The position numbers were made by a program, and so were the translations under genes. Below the pieces are notes generated by a model. The model was given only the letters and a program-made list of their open reading frames with translations. It was not told where the DNA came from and did not search any database. A stretch of 31,224 bases of DNA from CAZPWQ01 sp964590495 (GTDB taxonomy: Bacteria; Bacteroidota; Rhodothermia; Balneolales; Balneolaceae): positions 1 through 31,224 of the forward strand of contig CAZPWQ010000031.1 in assembly GCA_964590495.1 (NCBI GenBank). The letters are read 5' to 3'. The first letter of the stretch is position 1; each line of letters starts with the position of its first letter. Positions 23,263-31,224 of the stretch are shown piece by piece.

Positions 23263-24108
23263 ATGATTATAACGAATAAAGCTAATATTAAAGTACTGAT
23301 GTACCACCGGATTGTTAAGGGAACGACCGGAGAGAGTACTGATCCTCATTGTGTAAGTGAGGAAGATTTCAGATATCAGCTCCAGCTGCTGGATCAATTC
23401 AATTACACTCCGATAACTTTTGAAGATTATTATTTATATCGGAAGGGTAAACTTACTCTTCCCAAAAAACCGATTATACTTACTTTCGACGACGGATATC
23501 TTGACACCTATTCAACCGCTCTTCCGGTTCTGCGTGAGTTCAATATGCATGCTGTCTTTTTTGTACTGGGTAATCGCAATCTGCAGTACGCCAACTGGGA
23601 TCAGCATATAGAAGAAAAAAAACGCCCGCTTATGTCGGACCAGCAAATTATAGATGCACGCTCTGACGGATTTGAAATAGGAGCACATACTATGACTCAT
23701 ATCGTTTTGCCGAAGCTGAATCAGAAGGAAATGAAAGATGAAATAGAAGGATCCAAAAAATCACTTGAATCACTCCTTGGGGAGAAGATATTGAGTTTTT
23801 CGTACCCCTATGGCCGCCTTGACAGCAAAGTACGTTCTTTGGTTGTTCAATCGGGTTATAAGTATGCTTGTGGAGTTTATACCGGTCCGCCGACCTTCGG
23901 AGACGATCTGTTCGATATCCGCAGACTTGCTATTAACAGAAATACCGGAACAGCCGGTTTTTTACTGAAACTGTTGACTCCCTATCAGTACGCTGAATGG
24001 TTGTACGGTAAAGTTCGCCACGGCAAAAGCTTTTCCAGTACAGAACTTTATCCCGGGGAAGAGTCTGCGGTAGATGACTATGATTTAACACCAACAAATA
24101 ATTATTAA
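23263..24108 (+). CDS. Polysaccharide deacetylase (NodB/CE4 family)
   Basis: 281 aa from ATG 23263; a TTG at 23230 would add 11 residues but is a weaker start. The NodB fold shows VLMYHRI (11-17), LTFDDGYLDT (73-82, Asp76/Asp77), GAHTMTH (140-146, metal ligands His142/His146) and FSYPYGRLD (179-187). These enzymes remove N- or O-acetyl groups from sugar polymers with a divalent metal. No signal peptide is seen, so it may act in the cytoplasm on lipid-linked intermediates, or be exported in another way. First gene behind the consensus sigma-54 promoter. Confidence 0.87.
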   Translation: MIITNKANIKVLMYHRIVKGTTGESTDPHCVSEEDFRYQLQLLDQFNYTPITFEDYYLYRKGKLTLPKKPIILTFDDGYLDTYSTALPVLREFNMHAVFFVLGNRNLQYANWDQHIEEKKRPLMSDQQIIDARSDGFEIGAHTMTHIVLPKLNQKEMKDEIEGSKKSLESLLGEKILSFSYPYGRLDSKVRSLVVQSGYKYACGVYTGPPTFGDDLFDIRRLAINRNTGTAGFLLKLLTPYQYAEWLYGKVRHGKSFSSTELYPGEESAVDDYDLTPTNNY

Positions 24109-24120
24109 AAATTCAGTATT

Positions 24121-25245
24121 GTGAAAACGCTATATGTTATATCAAAAGGGATGGATAAACTTCCTGATGAAAAAATTATCGAGTTAGAGAAGGAAAACAG
24201 ACATCCCCGGGTTACACTGCTTGAAGATGCTCTTGCTGCAGATCTGCTGGATGAGAGGTACCTGTTTGAAAAGGTTCCCGCTTATCGACGCTGGCTCTAC
24301 AGGCTGATCCCGGTGGTGGTGGCACAAGTACTCGAAGCCCTTATTCTTCAAAGAAACTATGATGTAATATTTACACAATCGGAACAAGCGGGGCTGCCGT
24401 TGGCTTTTTTGATGAAATATCTGCGAATCGATACGCCACACGTAATGATTATATCTCGTATTACATCGATGGACGAAAAAAAGTCTAAACAAAAGCAATG
24501 GCTGCTCAAACATACCCATGAGGCTATCGACCGCATCCTCATCTGGTCTTCGGTACAGCGGAGGCTTGCAATCGATAAACTCGGTGTTCCGGAGCAAAAA
24601 ATTAAATTGCTGAAGCGGGGAACAGATCAAAAATTCTGGCATCCGATACCTTCTGAAACCGACATGATATGTTCTGTTGGCATGGAGATGCGGGACTACC
24701 CGACCCTGGTCGAAGCTTTGCGTCCACTGGATATACCCTGTCATATTGCTGCCGGTGCGGCCAGAGGAATGATTTTTGAAACAGTCAGGAGATTGTATGA
24801 TATCGATAAGATGCCGGAGAATATAACAGTGGGGAAAAAATCCTATGAAAAATTGAGAAGAATGTATTCACGCTGCCGTTTTACAGTAGTTTCATTATTA
24901 CCGACAGATTCTGACAACGGATTAACAGCCCTTCTTGAATCAATGGCTATGGGTAGACCTGTTATTTGTTCACAGGCAGAAGGCCAGGTAGACGTAATAG
25001 AAGACGGTGTTACTGGTATTTATGTGCCCGTGGGCGATCCCGAAGCACTACGCGAAGCGATAGTAGATCTGTGGAACGACCCCAACAGGGCGGAAGAGAT
25101 GGGAAAAAGAGCCCGAAGACACATCGAACAGCATCACACTATGGATCAATTTGTAAAGGCTATTAAGAACGAGGTTCAAAGCGTCGTGGATGAACAACCT
25201 ATTATGAATGGATATCCGACAAAAAAGATTAAGATCGAAGCATGA
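24121..25245 (+). CDS. GT4-family glycosyltransferase
   Basis: 374 aa, a GT-B fold. The N-terminal half has few clear motifs; YDVIFTQSEQAGLPLAFL and RILIWSSVQRR are in the acceptor lobe. The donor lobe has DSDNGLTALLESMAMGRPVICS, then EGQVDVIEDGVTGIYVPVGDPEAL, typical of retaining GT4 enzymes. It is not closely similar to the two 412-aa GT4 genes of this cluster. The start is GTG 24121, 12 bp after the deacetylase stop, with no clear ribosome-binding site. Its stop overlaps the GH9 start by 4 bp (ATGA). Confidence 0.82.
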   Translation: MKTLYVISKGMDKLPDEKIIELEKENRHPRVTLLEDALAADLLDERYLFEKVPAYRRWLYRLIPVVVAQVLEALILQRNYDVIFTQSEQAGLPLAFLMKYLRIDTPHVMIISRITSMDEKKSKQKQWLLKHTHEAIDRILIWSSVQRRLAIDKLGVPEQKIKLLKRGTDQKFWHPIPSETDMICSVGMEMRDYPTLVEALRPLDIPCHIAAGAARGMIFETVRRLYDIDKMPENITVGKKSYEKLRRMYSRCRFTVVSLLPTDSDNGLTALLESMAMGRPVICSQAEGQVDVIEDGVTGIYVPVGDPEALREAIVDLWNDPNRAEEMGKRARRHIEQHHTMDQFVKAIKNEVQSVVDEQPIMNGYPTKKIKIEA

Positions 25246-26963
25246 AACCGTTAACTCTGACAACTTATTTACTCCTTTTTTTCATCACTGCAGGATGTTC
25301 GGCATCCGATAACTCTTTTATTGCCGTAAATCTGGTTGGATATAATCTCGATGAATCCAAGCAGGCGTACCTGGTGAATTCGGATGCTGAAGAATTTGAG
25401 ATTGTGGATACAGATGATAACAGAGTGGTATATTTTGGAGACATTAATTCAACATCACCTCCCGATTCCTCTACAGGCGACCGTATATCAGTGATCGACT
25501 TTTCTGATTTGAACCGTACAGGCAATTTTATCATACAAATAAAGGGTAACCCGGAAATAAGTTCAGAGTTGTTTTCCGTCGGACATGATATTTATTCGAA
25601 ACCGGTACTTACAGCCATCCAAAGCTATTATTATAATCGCTGTGGAACGGAAGTTAATAACGGAAATAAGTGGAAACATGAAGTCTGTCACATAGAAGAT
25701 GCTGTTTTTTACAGTGACTCTTCAAAAATAAGAGATGTAGCCGGAGGCTGGCATGATGCCGGTGATTACGGAAAATTTTCTATAAACACCGCCCTTAGTT
25801 CCGGTCTGCTCCTTTATCTTTATGAAATGGACGCCGCCTTTTTCAGGGATGGACAGCTTGATATACCTGAGCAAAATAACGGAATACCCGATCTGCTGGA
25901 TGAAGTGCGGTGGTCGCTGGAATGGTTTTTAAAGATGCAGAAAAATAACGGTGGAGTTTACCACAAGGTTTCACAAAAAAAATGGGTCGGTGAATTTTTG
26001 CCACATGAGGATCCCGAGGTGCGTTATATTTTTCAACTGAGCAGTAATGCAACGGCAGGTTTTGCAGCGGTTGCGGCTTTGGGAGCTCAAGTGTTTGAGC
26101 CTTATGATACGGCCTTTTCTGACCGGCTTGCCAAAGCTGCACAACAGGCGTGGAGATATTTGGAGAATAATCCGTCTATTCAACCTCCGGGTGGATTTTC
26201 CAATCCCCCGGATGTAAAAGGCGGGGAATACAGCGACAGCAGCGACAAAGATGTAAGGTTATGGGCAGCTATCGAACTTTTTAAAATGACCGCCGATGAA
26301 GAATACCTGGATTATTTTGCAGAATATTATGAGGAGTTACTGGTATCGGGATTGCCGCCGTTAAGCTGGAAGGAATTCCACAGTATGGCATTGGGCGTTT
26401 TTCTTAATACTTCACTGCCCGATGAGTTCAGGAATCATCAGGAGATCGTCCTCAGAAATTTTGTGACTGCCGGCGACAAACTTGTAGAAAAACACCGGGC
26501 AAATAATTACCGGACTTTATTAGGCCCGGATGAATATTACTGGGGGTCGGCCAGTGTCAATTTGGCTTATTCCTATCTCCTGATTCAACTTTACCGGAAA
26601 ACCGGAGTTGAGAAATATCACAATACGGCAATGGATCAACTGCATTATACGTTGGGCAGAAATCCATTCAACCAAACCTTTTTAACAGGTATAGGCTCCG
26701 TACCGGTAAAATCACCCTATCACCAGTTTTCGATGGAATCTGATAATCGGGAACCAGTACCGGGTATGATGGTTGGGGGGGCTAATAACCATCTTCACCT
26801 GCAGGGAAAGGAGATATCTGCCTATCCGGGTAAGAACTATCAGGATGTCGAGCAAAATTATCTCGTCAATGAAGTCGCAATCAATTTTACGGCTATTTTC
26901 GCTTACGTAGCGGGGTATTTCAAATCAGTTAATCAAGATAAAAACACTTATGAAGCAGGGTAA
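25242..26963 (+). CDS. GH9-family endoglucanase-like lipoprotein
   Basis: 573 aa. The signal peptide ends in ITAGC (Cys19), a canonical lipobox. An Ig-like CelD_N domain (about 26-115) precedes the (alpha/alpha)6 GH9 catalytic domain (about 120-560). Seen: GGWHDAGDYGKF with Asp172/Asp175 in the places of the catalytic base and its partner, GRNPFNQTFLTGIG, and NEVAINFTA with Glu544 in the place of the acid. The usual PHHR motif reads PYHQ here (SPYHQFS), so substrate binding may differ. GH9 enzymes cut beta-1,4-glucans. In an EPS operon this suggests a cellulose-like backbone and a role in trimming or release. Coupled by a 4-bp overlap to the GT4 gene. Confidence 0.87.
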   Translation: MKPLTLTTYLLLFFITAGCSASDNSFIAVNLVGYNLDESKQAYLVNSDAEEFEIVDTDDNRVVYFGDINSTSPPDSSTGDRISVIDFSDLNRTGNFIIQIKGNPEISSELFSVGHDIYSKPVLTAIQSYYYNRCGTEVNNGNKWKHEVCHIEDAVFYSDSSKIRDVAGGWHDAGDYGKFSINTALSSGLLLYLYEMDAAFFRDGQLDIPEQNNGIPDLLDEVRWSLEWFLKMQKNNGGVYHKVSQKKWVGEFLPHEDPEVRYIFQLSSNATAGFAAVAALGAQVFEPYDTAFSDRLAKAAQQAWRYLENNPSIQPPGGFSNPPDVKGGEYSDSSDKDVRLWAAIELFKMTADEEYLDYFAEYYEELLVSGLPPLSWKEFHSMALGVFLNTSLPDEFRNHQEIVLRNFVTAGDKLVEKHRANNYRTLLGPDEYYWGSASVNLAYSYLLIQLYRKTGVEKYHNTAMDQLHYTLGRNPFNQTFLTGIGSVPVKSPYHQFSMESDNREPVPGMMVGGANNHLHLQGKEISAYPGKNYQDVEQNYLVNEVAINFTAIFAYVAGYFKSVNQDKNTYEAG

Positions 26964-26968
26964 TAACA

Positions 26969-28165
26969 ATGTTTGTTTATGAAATCATACAATATTTTTT
27001 AGTTACTGTATTGGGCATATTATTGGGGTACAAGGTAATACTCAGTCTATTTGCACTAAAAGCAAAAACTATTCAGGAGTTTGAAACCGAATACAATCGC
27101 AGGTTTGCAATTGTGGTACCGGCACATAACGAAGAGAAAGTGATTTCAAAGTCACTGTACAGTCTGTTCAGTCTGGTATACCCGGTAAACAGCTACGATG
27201 TATATGTGGTTGCGGACAATTGTACGGATAATACGGCACAAATTTCACGGAATTTAGGTGCTGAAGTACTTGAAAGAACCAACGATGAAAAAAGGGGTAA
27301 AGGTCACGCATTGCGGTGGGGTTTCGAAAAGATCCTTAACAGTGACGAGGAATATGACGGCATTATAGTATTCGATTCCGACAGCCTGGTTTCGAGCAAT
27401 TTCCTCAATATTATGAATTATTATCTCGACCGCGGAAGTAAAGTAATACAGAGCAGTGATTTGGTTTTACCCCAGCCGGGAGTGTGGAGCAGCGAATCTA
27501 CCCGGATCGGATTTCTGTTGTACAACTACGTGTTGCCGATGGGGAGAAAAGTACTCAAGCTGAATATGGGGCTGCGGGGTAACGGCATGTGTTTTTCTAC
27601 CGATATACTTCGAAAGTATCCCTGGCAGGCGTGGTCGCTGACGGAGGATGTAGAGTACGGACTCCATTTACAGCTCAAGGGTATCGATATCGATTTTGCT
27701 CCTGAAGCTAATGTGTGGGCACAAATGCCGACACAGCCCGATAACGCAGAATCGCAGCGTAAGCGATGGGAGATAGGGCGGTATCCGATTATCAGAAATT
27801 ATGCTCCGCGGCTGTTGACAGCTTTTTTCAAAGAAAGAGCTGCTAAATACTGGGATGCTTTTATCGAACTGATTACACCACCGCTGGTAAATACGCTCCT
27901 TTTTGTACTTGCTATGCTTGTTTTACATGCAGCATTGTGGGTCCTCGGATGGTTTCCGATAACCTATGTCTGGATGTGGTTTGGACTCGCCTTGCTGGGC
28001 GCTCTGCACCTGCTAATTGGTCTGTATGCGGCCGGAGCTGATGAGGAGATGTATCGATCCATCTTATATATCCCCAAATATGCCTACTGGAAGATTAAAG
28101 TGTATGTAAAAGCTTGGATGAATGACAAGGAAAAGCGATGGATTCGTACCACCAGAGAAACTTAA
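26969..28165 (+). CDS. Membrane GT2-family glycosyltransferase
   Basis: 398 aa. One N-terminal helix (about 7-30) is followed by a GT-A domain with VVPAHNEE (49-56), VVADNCTDNT (80-89), DSD (136-138), the TED acid (225-227) and QRKRW (263-267, the QxxRW motif of processive enzymes). Two or more C-terminal helices lie at about 289-350. The full D, DxD, TED, QxxRW set fits a processive inverting beta-glycosyltransferase (cellulose, hyaluronan or chitin synthase type), but a single-addition enzyme is possible. It starts 5 bp after the GH9 stop. Confidence 0.86.
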   Translation: MFVYEIIQYFLVTVLGILLGYKVILSLFALKAKTIQEFETEYNRRFAIVVPAHNEEKVISKSLYSLFSLVYPVNSYDVYVVADNCTDNTAQISRNLGAEVLERTNDEKRGKGHALRWGFEKILNSDEEYDGIIVFDSDSLVSSNFLNIMNYYLDRGSKVIQSSDLVLPQPGVWSSESTRIGFLLYNYVLPMGRKVLKLNMGLRGNGMCFSTDILRKYPWQAWSLTEDVEYGLHLQLKGIDIDFAPEANVWAQMPTQPDNAESQRKRWEIGRYPIIRNYAPRLLTAFFKERAAKYWDAFIELITPPLVNTLLFVLAMLVLHAALWVLGWFPITYVWMWFGLALLGALHLLIGLYAAGADEEMYRSILYIPKYAYWKIKVYVKAWMNDKEKRWIRTTRET

Positions 28166-28225
28166 GAAGTAACATAATCTGAAGATCCCGAAAAATATAA
28201 CAATCGCAACAAATTATCTAAACCC

Positions 28226-29464
28226 ATGAAAGTATTGCAAATAATTCCGTATCTGCCAACCCCTCCAACCTCTGGTGGGGCATTGAGAATGTATCATATC
28301 TTAAAATACCTGACCCGGAATCATGACGTCACGGTAACAGGTTTCAATGAAAGTGGGAGTATGGATGCTTTCAGATCGGAATTTCCGGAATTAAAAAACA
28401 AGATGTACTTCATTGATCGTAATCGTAAGAATTATCGCCGGCTGCTACAGTTTTATTCCCTGCTGACGGACCACAGCTACTGGTATAACTGGGCACAGTC
28501 AAAGGAACTGGAAAAGAGGGTCAGAACGCTGGTGAGCAGGGAGGATTTTGATATTATTATGTGTGAATTTGCCTCAATGGGACTTTTTGATCTGGATACA
28601 GATGCCATTCGTATAATGGATGCCCACAATATCGAATATGATAACTTCCGGCGGATGAGCACTCTTGACTGGTCTTTTATCCGGAAAAAATTCTATGAAA
28701 GGGAATATGAAAAATGCCTGAAAGAGGAAGTAAAAGCTTTCCAAAGGCACGATGCTATCTTTGCTACATCCAAAAGAGATATTGGTATCATTGGCAGTCA
28801 TGTTCCTGAAACTCCCGGTTTTGTCATACCCAACGGGGTCGATTCGTCCTTTTTTACTCCGGGAGATACCGAATCAGAACCATTTTCGATGGTATTTACC
28901 GGTGCAATGAAGTATGTGCCAAACTTTGATGGAATAATAAAATTTCTGGACGAAATATTTCCCCGTATCAAAGAGAAAGTCCCCGGAGCAAAAATTTATG
29001 TCGTCGGCAGTAACCCGCCGTCGAAACTTAAAGCTTATGAATCAGATTCTGTCATTATTACCGGTTTTGTTGATGATGTCCGCCCCTATATCGATCGGGC
29101 CAGTGTCTATGTAGTCCCCCTGTACATGGGCAGCGGTACACGGCTCAAAGTGGTTGAAGCACTCTCTATGCAGATACCTGTTGTCTCTACAAGCATCGGA
29201 TGTGAAGGAATTGAGGTAAATGACAATGAGCATCTGATTATACGGGATGATTCCCGGGAGTTTGCTGATGCTGTTTTAAACTTGTTTGAGGATGAAAATA
29301 TGCGTCGGAATCTGGTTGAGAATGGCTATGAAGTTGTTAAAAGAAAATATGATTGGAAGATTATCGGTAAATCTATTGGAGAAGCATTTTATAAATTAAC
29401 TCAACCGGCTTTTGAATCTGCATCGTATGAAAAGGAAATTAAAAACAAGCAATATCAGGTATAG
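28226..29464 (+). CDS. GT4-family glycosyltransferase (copy 2)
   Basis: 412 aa, the same length and domain order as the gene at 19359-20597. It opens IIPYLPTPPTSGGALRMYHILKYL, has FVIPNGVDSSFF in the linker and PLYMGSGTRLKVVEALSMQIPVV in the donor site. Long stretches are near-identical between the copies (for example KIYVVGSNP and ITGFVDDVRPYIDR). It follows the GT2 gene by 60 bp and is followed by the second BcsL-like gene, repeating the gene order of copy 1. It probably adds a related sugar to the same or another repeat unit. Confidence 0.86.
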   Translation: MKVLQIIPYLPTPPTSGGALRMYHILKYLTRNHDVTVTGFNESGSMDAFRSEFPELKNKMYFIDRNRKNYRRLLQFYSLLTDHSYWYNWAQSKELEKRVRTLVSREDFDIIMCEFASMGLFDLDTDAIRIMDAHNIEYDNFRRMSTLDWSFIRKKFYEREYEKCLKEEVKAFQRHDAIFATSKRDIGIIGSHVPETPGFVIPNGVDSSFFTPGDTESEPFSMVFTGAMKYVPNFDGIIKFLDEIFPRIKEKVPGAKIYVVGSNPPSKLKAYESDSVIITGFVDDVRPYIDRASVYVVPLYMGSGTRLKVVEALSMQIPVVSTSIGCEGIEVNDNEHLIIRDDSREFADAVLNLFEDENMRRNLVENGYEVVKRKYDWKIIGKSIGEAFYKLTQPAFESASYEKEIKNKQYQV

Positions 29465-29553
29465 TATTAATGAAGTATGAAATGAAAAACATTAAAAAAA
29501 GATCAGCAGCACCCGGTATCGACTGTAACCATGAAGATTAGCGGTAACATAAT

Positions 29554-30921
29554 ATGGAAGAGAGTATAGATCAAGTTGTCAATGAGGGTTCATACCAGTC
29601 ACCAACGACCGGTTTAGATAATTCAGAACGTTTTGTTTCCCCGGCTAAACTGGAGATATACATTGTATCGAATAATAAAGAATTTGATTCTTTAAAAACT
29701 GAATGGAATAACCTGGTTCGTGATTCTGACAGCTTCATCTTTCAGACGTTTGAATGGAACAGGATATGGTGGGATTATTTTGGCGGGGGAAAGGAGTTGC
29801 ATATTGCAGTTATTCATCATGACGATCGTTTGGTGGGAATAATACCGTTATTCAGGGATACGGTTCAATTATTCAATCGGCGGATTTATTCCTGTCTTCG
29901 ATTCCTGGGATCGACGGTAAGCCAGCCGGAGGGAGAAAATTTAATGGGAATAATTGCCTATTCCGATTATCTGGATACAATTATCAGTCCCGGATATGAG
30001 GCTTCGGCATACGACCTTTTGGCCCAGCATTTCCGGGATGAAGAGCTCAGTTTTGATGAAATCATTCTGGATGAAGTACCCGAAGACAGTTCCCTTTGTC
30101 GTTACCTGTTACCAGCCCTGGAAGAATATGGATATGATTACTCAGCAGAGATCTGCTCAAAATCACCTGTTATTGATTTAAACTGTTCATGGGACGAGTA
30201 TTTAAACAGTATGAGCAAAAAAAGCAGATATAATGCACGGCGTAATCTTAAGATGTCTACCAAGGCGAGCTATAAGATTTTTGACATTATTGAAATAGAA
30301 GATGCAGACCATGTAGTACCTGTCTATGATGAAATGGTTAAATTGCATCAGCAAAGATGGAATAATCTCGGTTATCCCGGTACATTTGCAGAAGAAAGGA
30401 TGTATGAATTCTTAAAAAAGATATCTACTGTATTCTATCAAAAAGGTTGGCTGCAGTTTAAGATGGCAGTACCGGCAAATGGGGAAGGAGATGAAGAGTT
30501 TGTGGCCATCGACATGATTCTAAAATATGGAAAACGCGTATATATGCTGCACCGTGCGATGAATGATGAGTCGCCTTATACTCAGGACAGCCCCGGAAAT
30601 GTGTTGCTTTACCGGATCCTGAAGGAAATTGCAGACGGTGGAATTAAAACGTTCGATTTCCTCCGGGGTATTCAGGAATTTAAAATGAGGACAGCTGACA
30701 ATGTTAATAAAAATAAAAAGATACAGATAGATAATCCAAGCCGGAAAGTTAAGTTTAATAAGGAGTTTATAAAGATCGCTGTCAGAGTAAAGCGACGCCT
30801 GAAAGTAGAAAGGTTTCAAGCTCAACTGATTTTTAAAGATACTCCGGTTATTGAAGGACTTAAAAATTATTACACATTTCTTCGCAGGCGTATTCGGGAT
30901 AAAATGTCCTGGAAAAGCTGA
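29554..30921 (+). CDS. BcsL/CelD-type GNAT acyltransferase (BioF2-like; copy 2)
   Basis: 455 aa, a paralogue of 20607-21959. Matching blocks are FQTFEWNRIWWDYFGGG, SKKSRYNARRNLK (the basic stretch), LHQQRWNNLGYPGTF and NVLLYRILKEIADGGIKTFDFLRGIQEFKM. It probably acylates the EPS or its precursor; donor and target are unknown. An 89-bp gap separates it from the GT4 gene, with no clear ribosome-binding site before ATG 29554. Last gene of the cluster in this window; intergenic repeats follow. Confidence 0.8.
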   Translation: MEESIDQVVNEGSYQSPTTGLDNSERFVSPAKLEIYIVSNNKEFDSLKTEWNNLVRDSDSFIFQTFEWNRIWWDYFGGGKELHIAVIHHDDRLVGIIPLFRDTVQLFNRRIYSCLRFLGSTVSQPEGENLMGIIAYSDYLDTIISPGYEASAYDLLAQHFRDEELSFDEIILDEVPEDSSLCRYLLPALEEYGYDYSAEICSKSPVIDLNCSWDEYLNSMSKKSRYNARRNLKMSTKASYKIFDIIEIEDADHVVPVYDEMVKLHQQRWNNLGYPGTFAEERMYEFLKKISTVFYQKGWLQFKMAVPANGEGDEEFVAIDMILKYGKRVYMLHRAMNDESPYTQDSPGNVLLYRILKEIADGGIKTFDFLRGIQEFKMRTADNVNKNKKIQIDNPSRKVKFNKEFIKIAVRVKRRLKVERFQAQLIFKDTPVIEGLKNYYTFLRRRIRDKMSWKS

Positions 30922-30948
30922 TGTTGTATTGACTAGATCCTCCTCTGG

Positions 30949-31099
30949 TGTCATTCTGAGCAAGGACCGGCGGTTTTCCGGTCTGCCGCCGAAGAATCCC
31001 GTTGGTGGGGCCTTTGTCTGGACTGGTTGCCATGAAAGGGAGATCCTTCGACTAGAGAGTTGGTTGCCCCGGGTTACGTTTTGATGTCTCAGGATGACA
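30949..31099. repeat. Intergenic repeat element with 12-bp inverted ends (copy 1)
   Basis: The ends are TGTCATTCTGAG (30949-30960) and CTCAGGATGACA (31088-31099), inverse complements with one mismatch. Inside are GAAGAATCCC and GAGATCCTTCGAC in inverted order, and a GC-rich hairpin (ACCGG..CCGGT, near 30966-30982). This TGTCATTCTGAG..CTCAGGATGACA layout resembles non-coding repeats found between genes in Bacteroidota-group genomes. The extended direct repeat (30941-31000) recurs at 31165-31224 with one difference. Confidence 0.7.
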
Positions 31100-31164
31100 G
31101 ATGGGATACAGGTGCCTGTGGTAAACGCCCCTGGAATAAGTGAGCAAGGCTTTATTTTTCAATC

Positions 31165-31224
31165 TCCTGTGGTGTCATTCTGAGCAAGGACCGGCGGTTT
31201 TCCGGTCTGCCGCCGAAGAATCCC
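31165..31224. repeat. Second copy of the intergenic repeat, cut by the window end
   Basis: 60 bp match 30941-31000 with a single mismatch, at an offset of 224 bp. The inverted end TGTCATTCTGAG is at 31173-31184; the other end lies beyond the window. Between the copies (31100-31164) no gene is seen. Confidence 0.75.

Noticed and set aside
19359..24108. Exosortase/PEP-CTERM-type EPS system, suggested by the GT4 opening, FemAB-like protein and deacetylase
   Set aside because: No exosortase, PrsK/PrsR-type regulator or PEP-CTERM protein is seen in the window.

Overview
The window looks like a chromosomal segment from a marine or halophilic member of the Bacteroidota/Balneolota/Rhodothermota group. 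The basis is indirect: acidic proteins, Bacteroidota-style surface lipoproteins, a PorV/PorQ-like outer-membrane barrel, and a Wzx/Wzy-type exopolysaccharide (EPS) locus with GH9 and BcsL-type acetyltransferase genes. No rRNA, tRNA or phylogenetic marker is present, so the taxon is an inference.

Left part (1-8952, all minus strand): surface and secreted proteins. A lipoprotein of tandem fibronectin-III-like modules runs off the left edge. It is followed by a 778-bp gap without a gene that is rich in dyads and holds a MITE-like inverted-repeat element. Next come a probable operon, in transcription order: a small secreted protein, an 11-module CARDB/IPT protein of 1347 aa, its 2-module paralogue, and a membrane-anchored GH18 chitinase-like protein. 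The FN3 and CARDB genes carry long internal DNA repeats (193, 263 and 265 bp identical) and look like actively expanding modular adhesins.

Middle (9153-13654, minus): a tightly coupled operon of Wza-type export lipoprotein, PorV/PorQ-like barrel, a degenerate sigma-54-activator-type AAA+ protein, and a WecA-type phosphosugar transferase fused to a Rossmann domain.

Right part (14068-30921, plus): divergently transcribed EPS genes: Wzz/Wzc-type chain-length protein, separate CpsD-like ATPase, small membrane protein, Wzy-like polymerase, Wzx flippase, GT4, BcsL-like acetyltransferase and UDP-glucuronate 4-epimerase-like enzyme. After a regulatory gap follow polysaccharide deacetylase, GT4, GH9 lipoprotein, GT2, a second GT4 and a second BcsL-like acetyltransferase. 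The end of the window holds two copies of an intergenic repeat.

Reading: the PNPT starts a lipid-linked repeat unit, the GTs, epimerase and acetyltransferases build and decorate it, Wzx flips it, Wzy with Wzz/ATPase polymerises it, Wza and possibly the PorV-like barrel export it, and deacetylase and GH9 trim it. The most striking regulatory signal is sigma-54. A perfect -24/-12 element lies before the second EPS block, a symmetric divergent pair of near-consensus elements lies between the two EPS operons, and the minus operon encodes a sigma-54-activator-like ATPase that has lost the GAFTGA loop and any DNA-binding domain.
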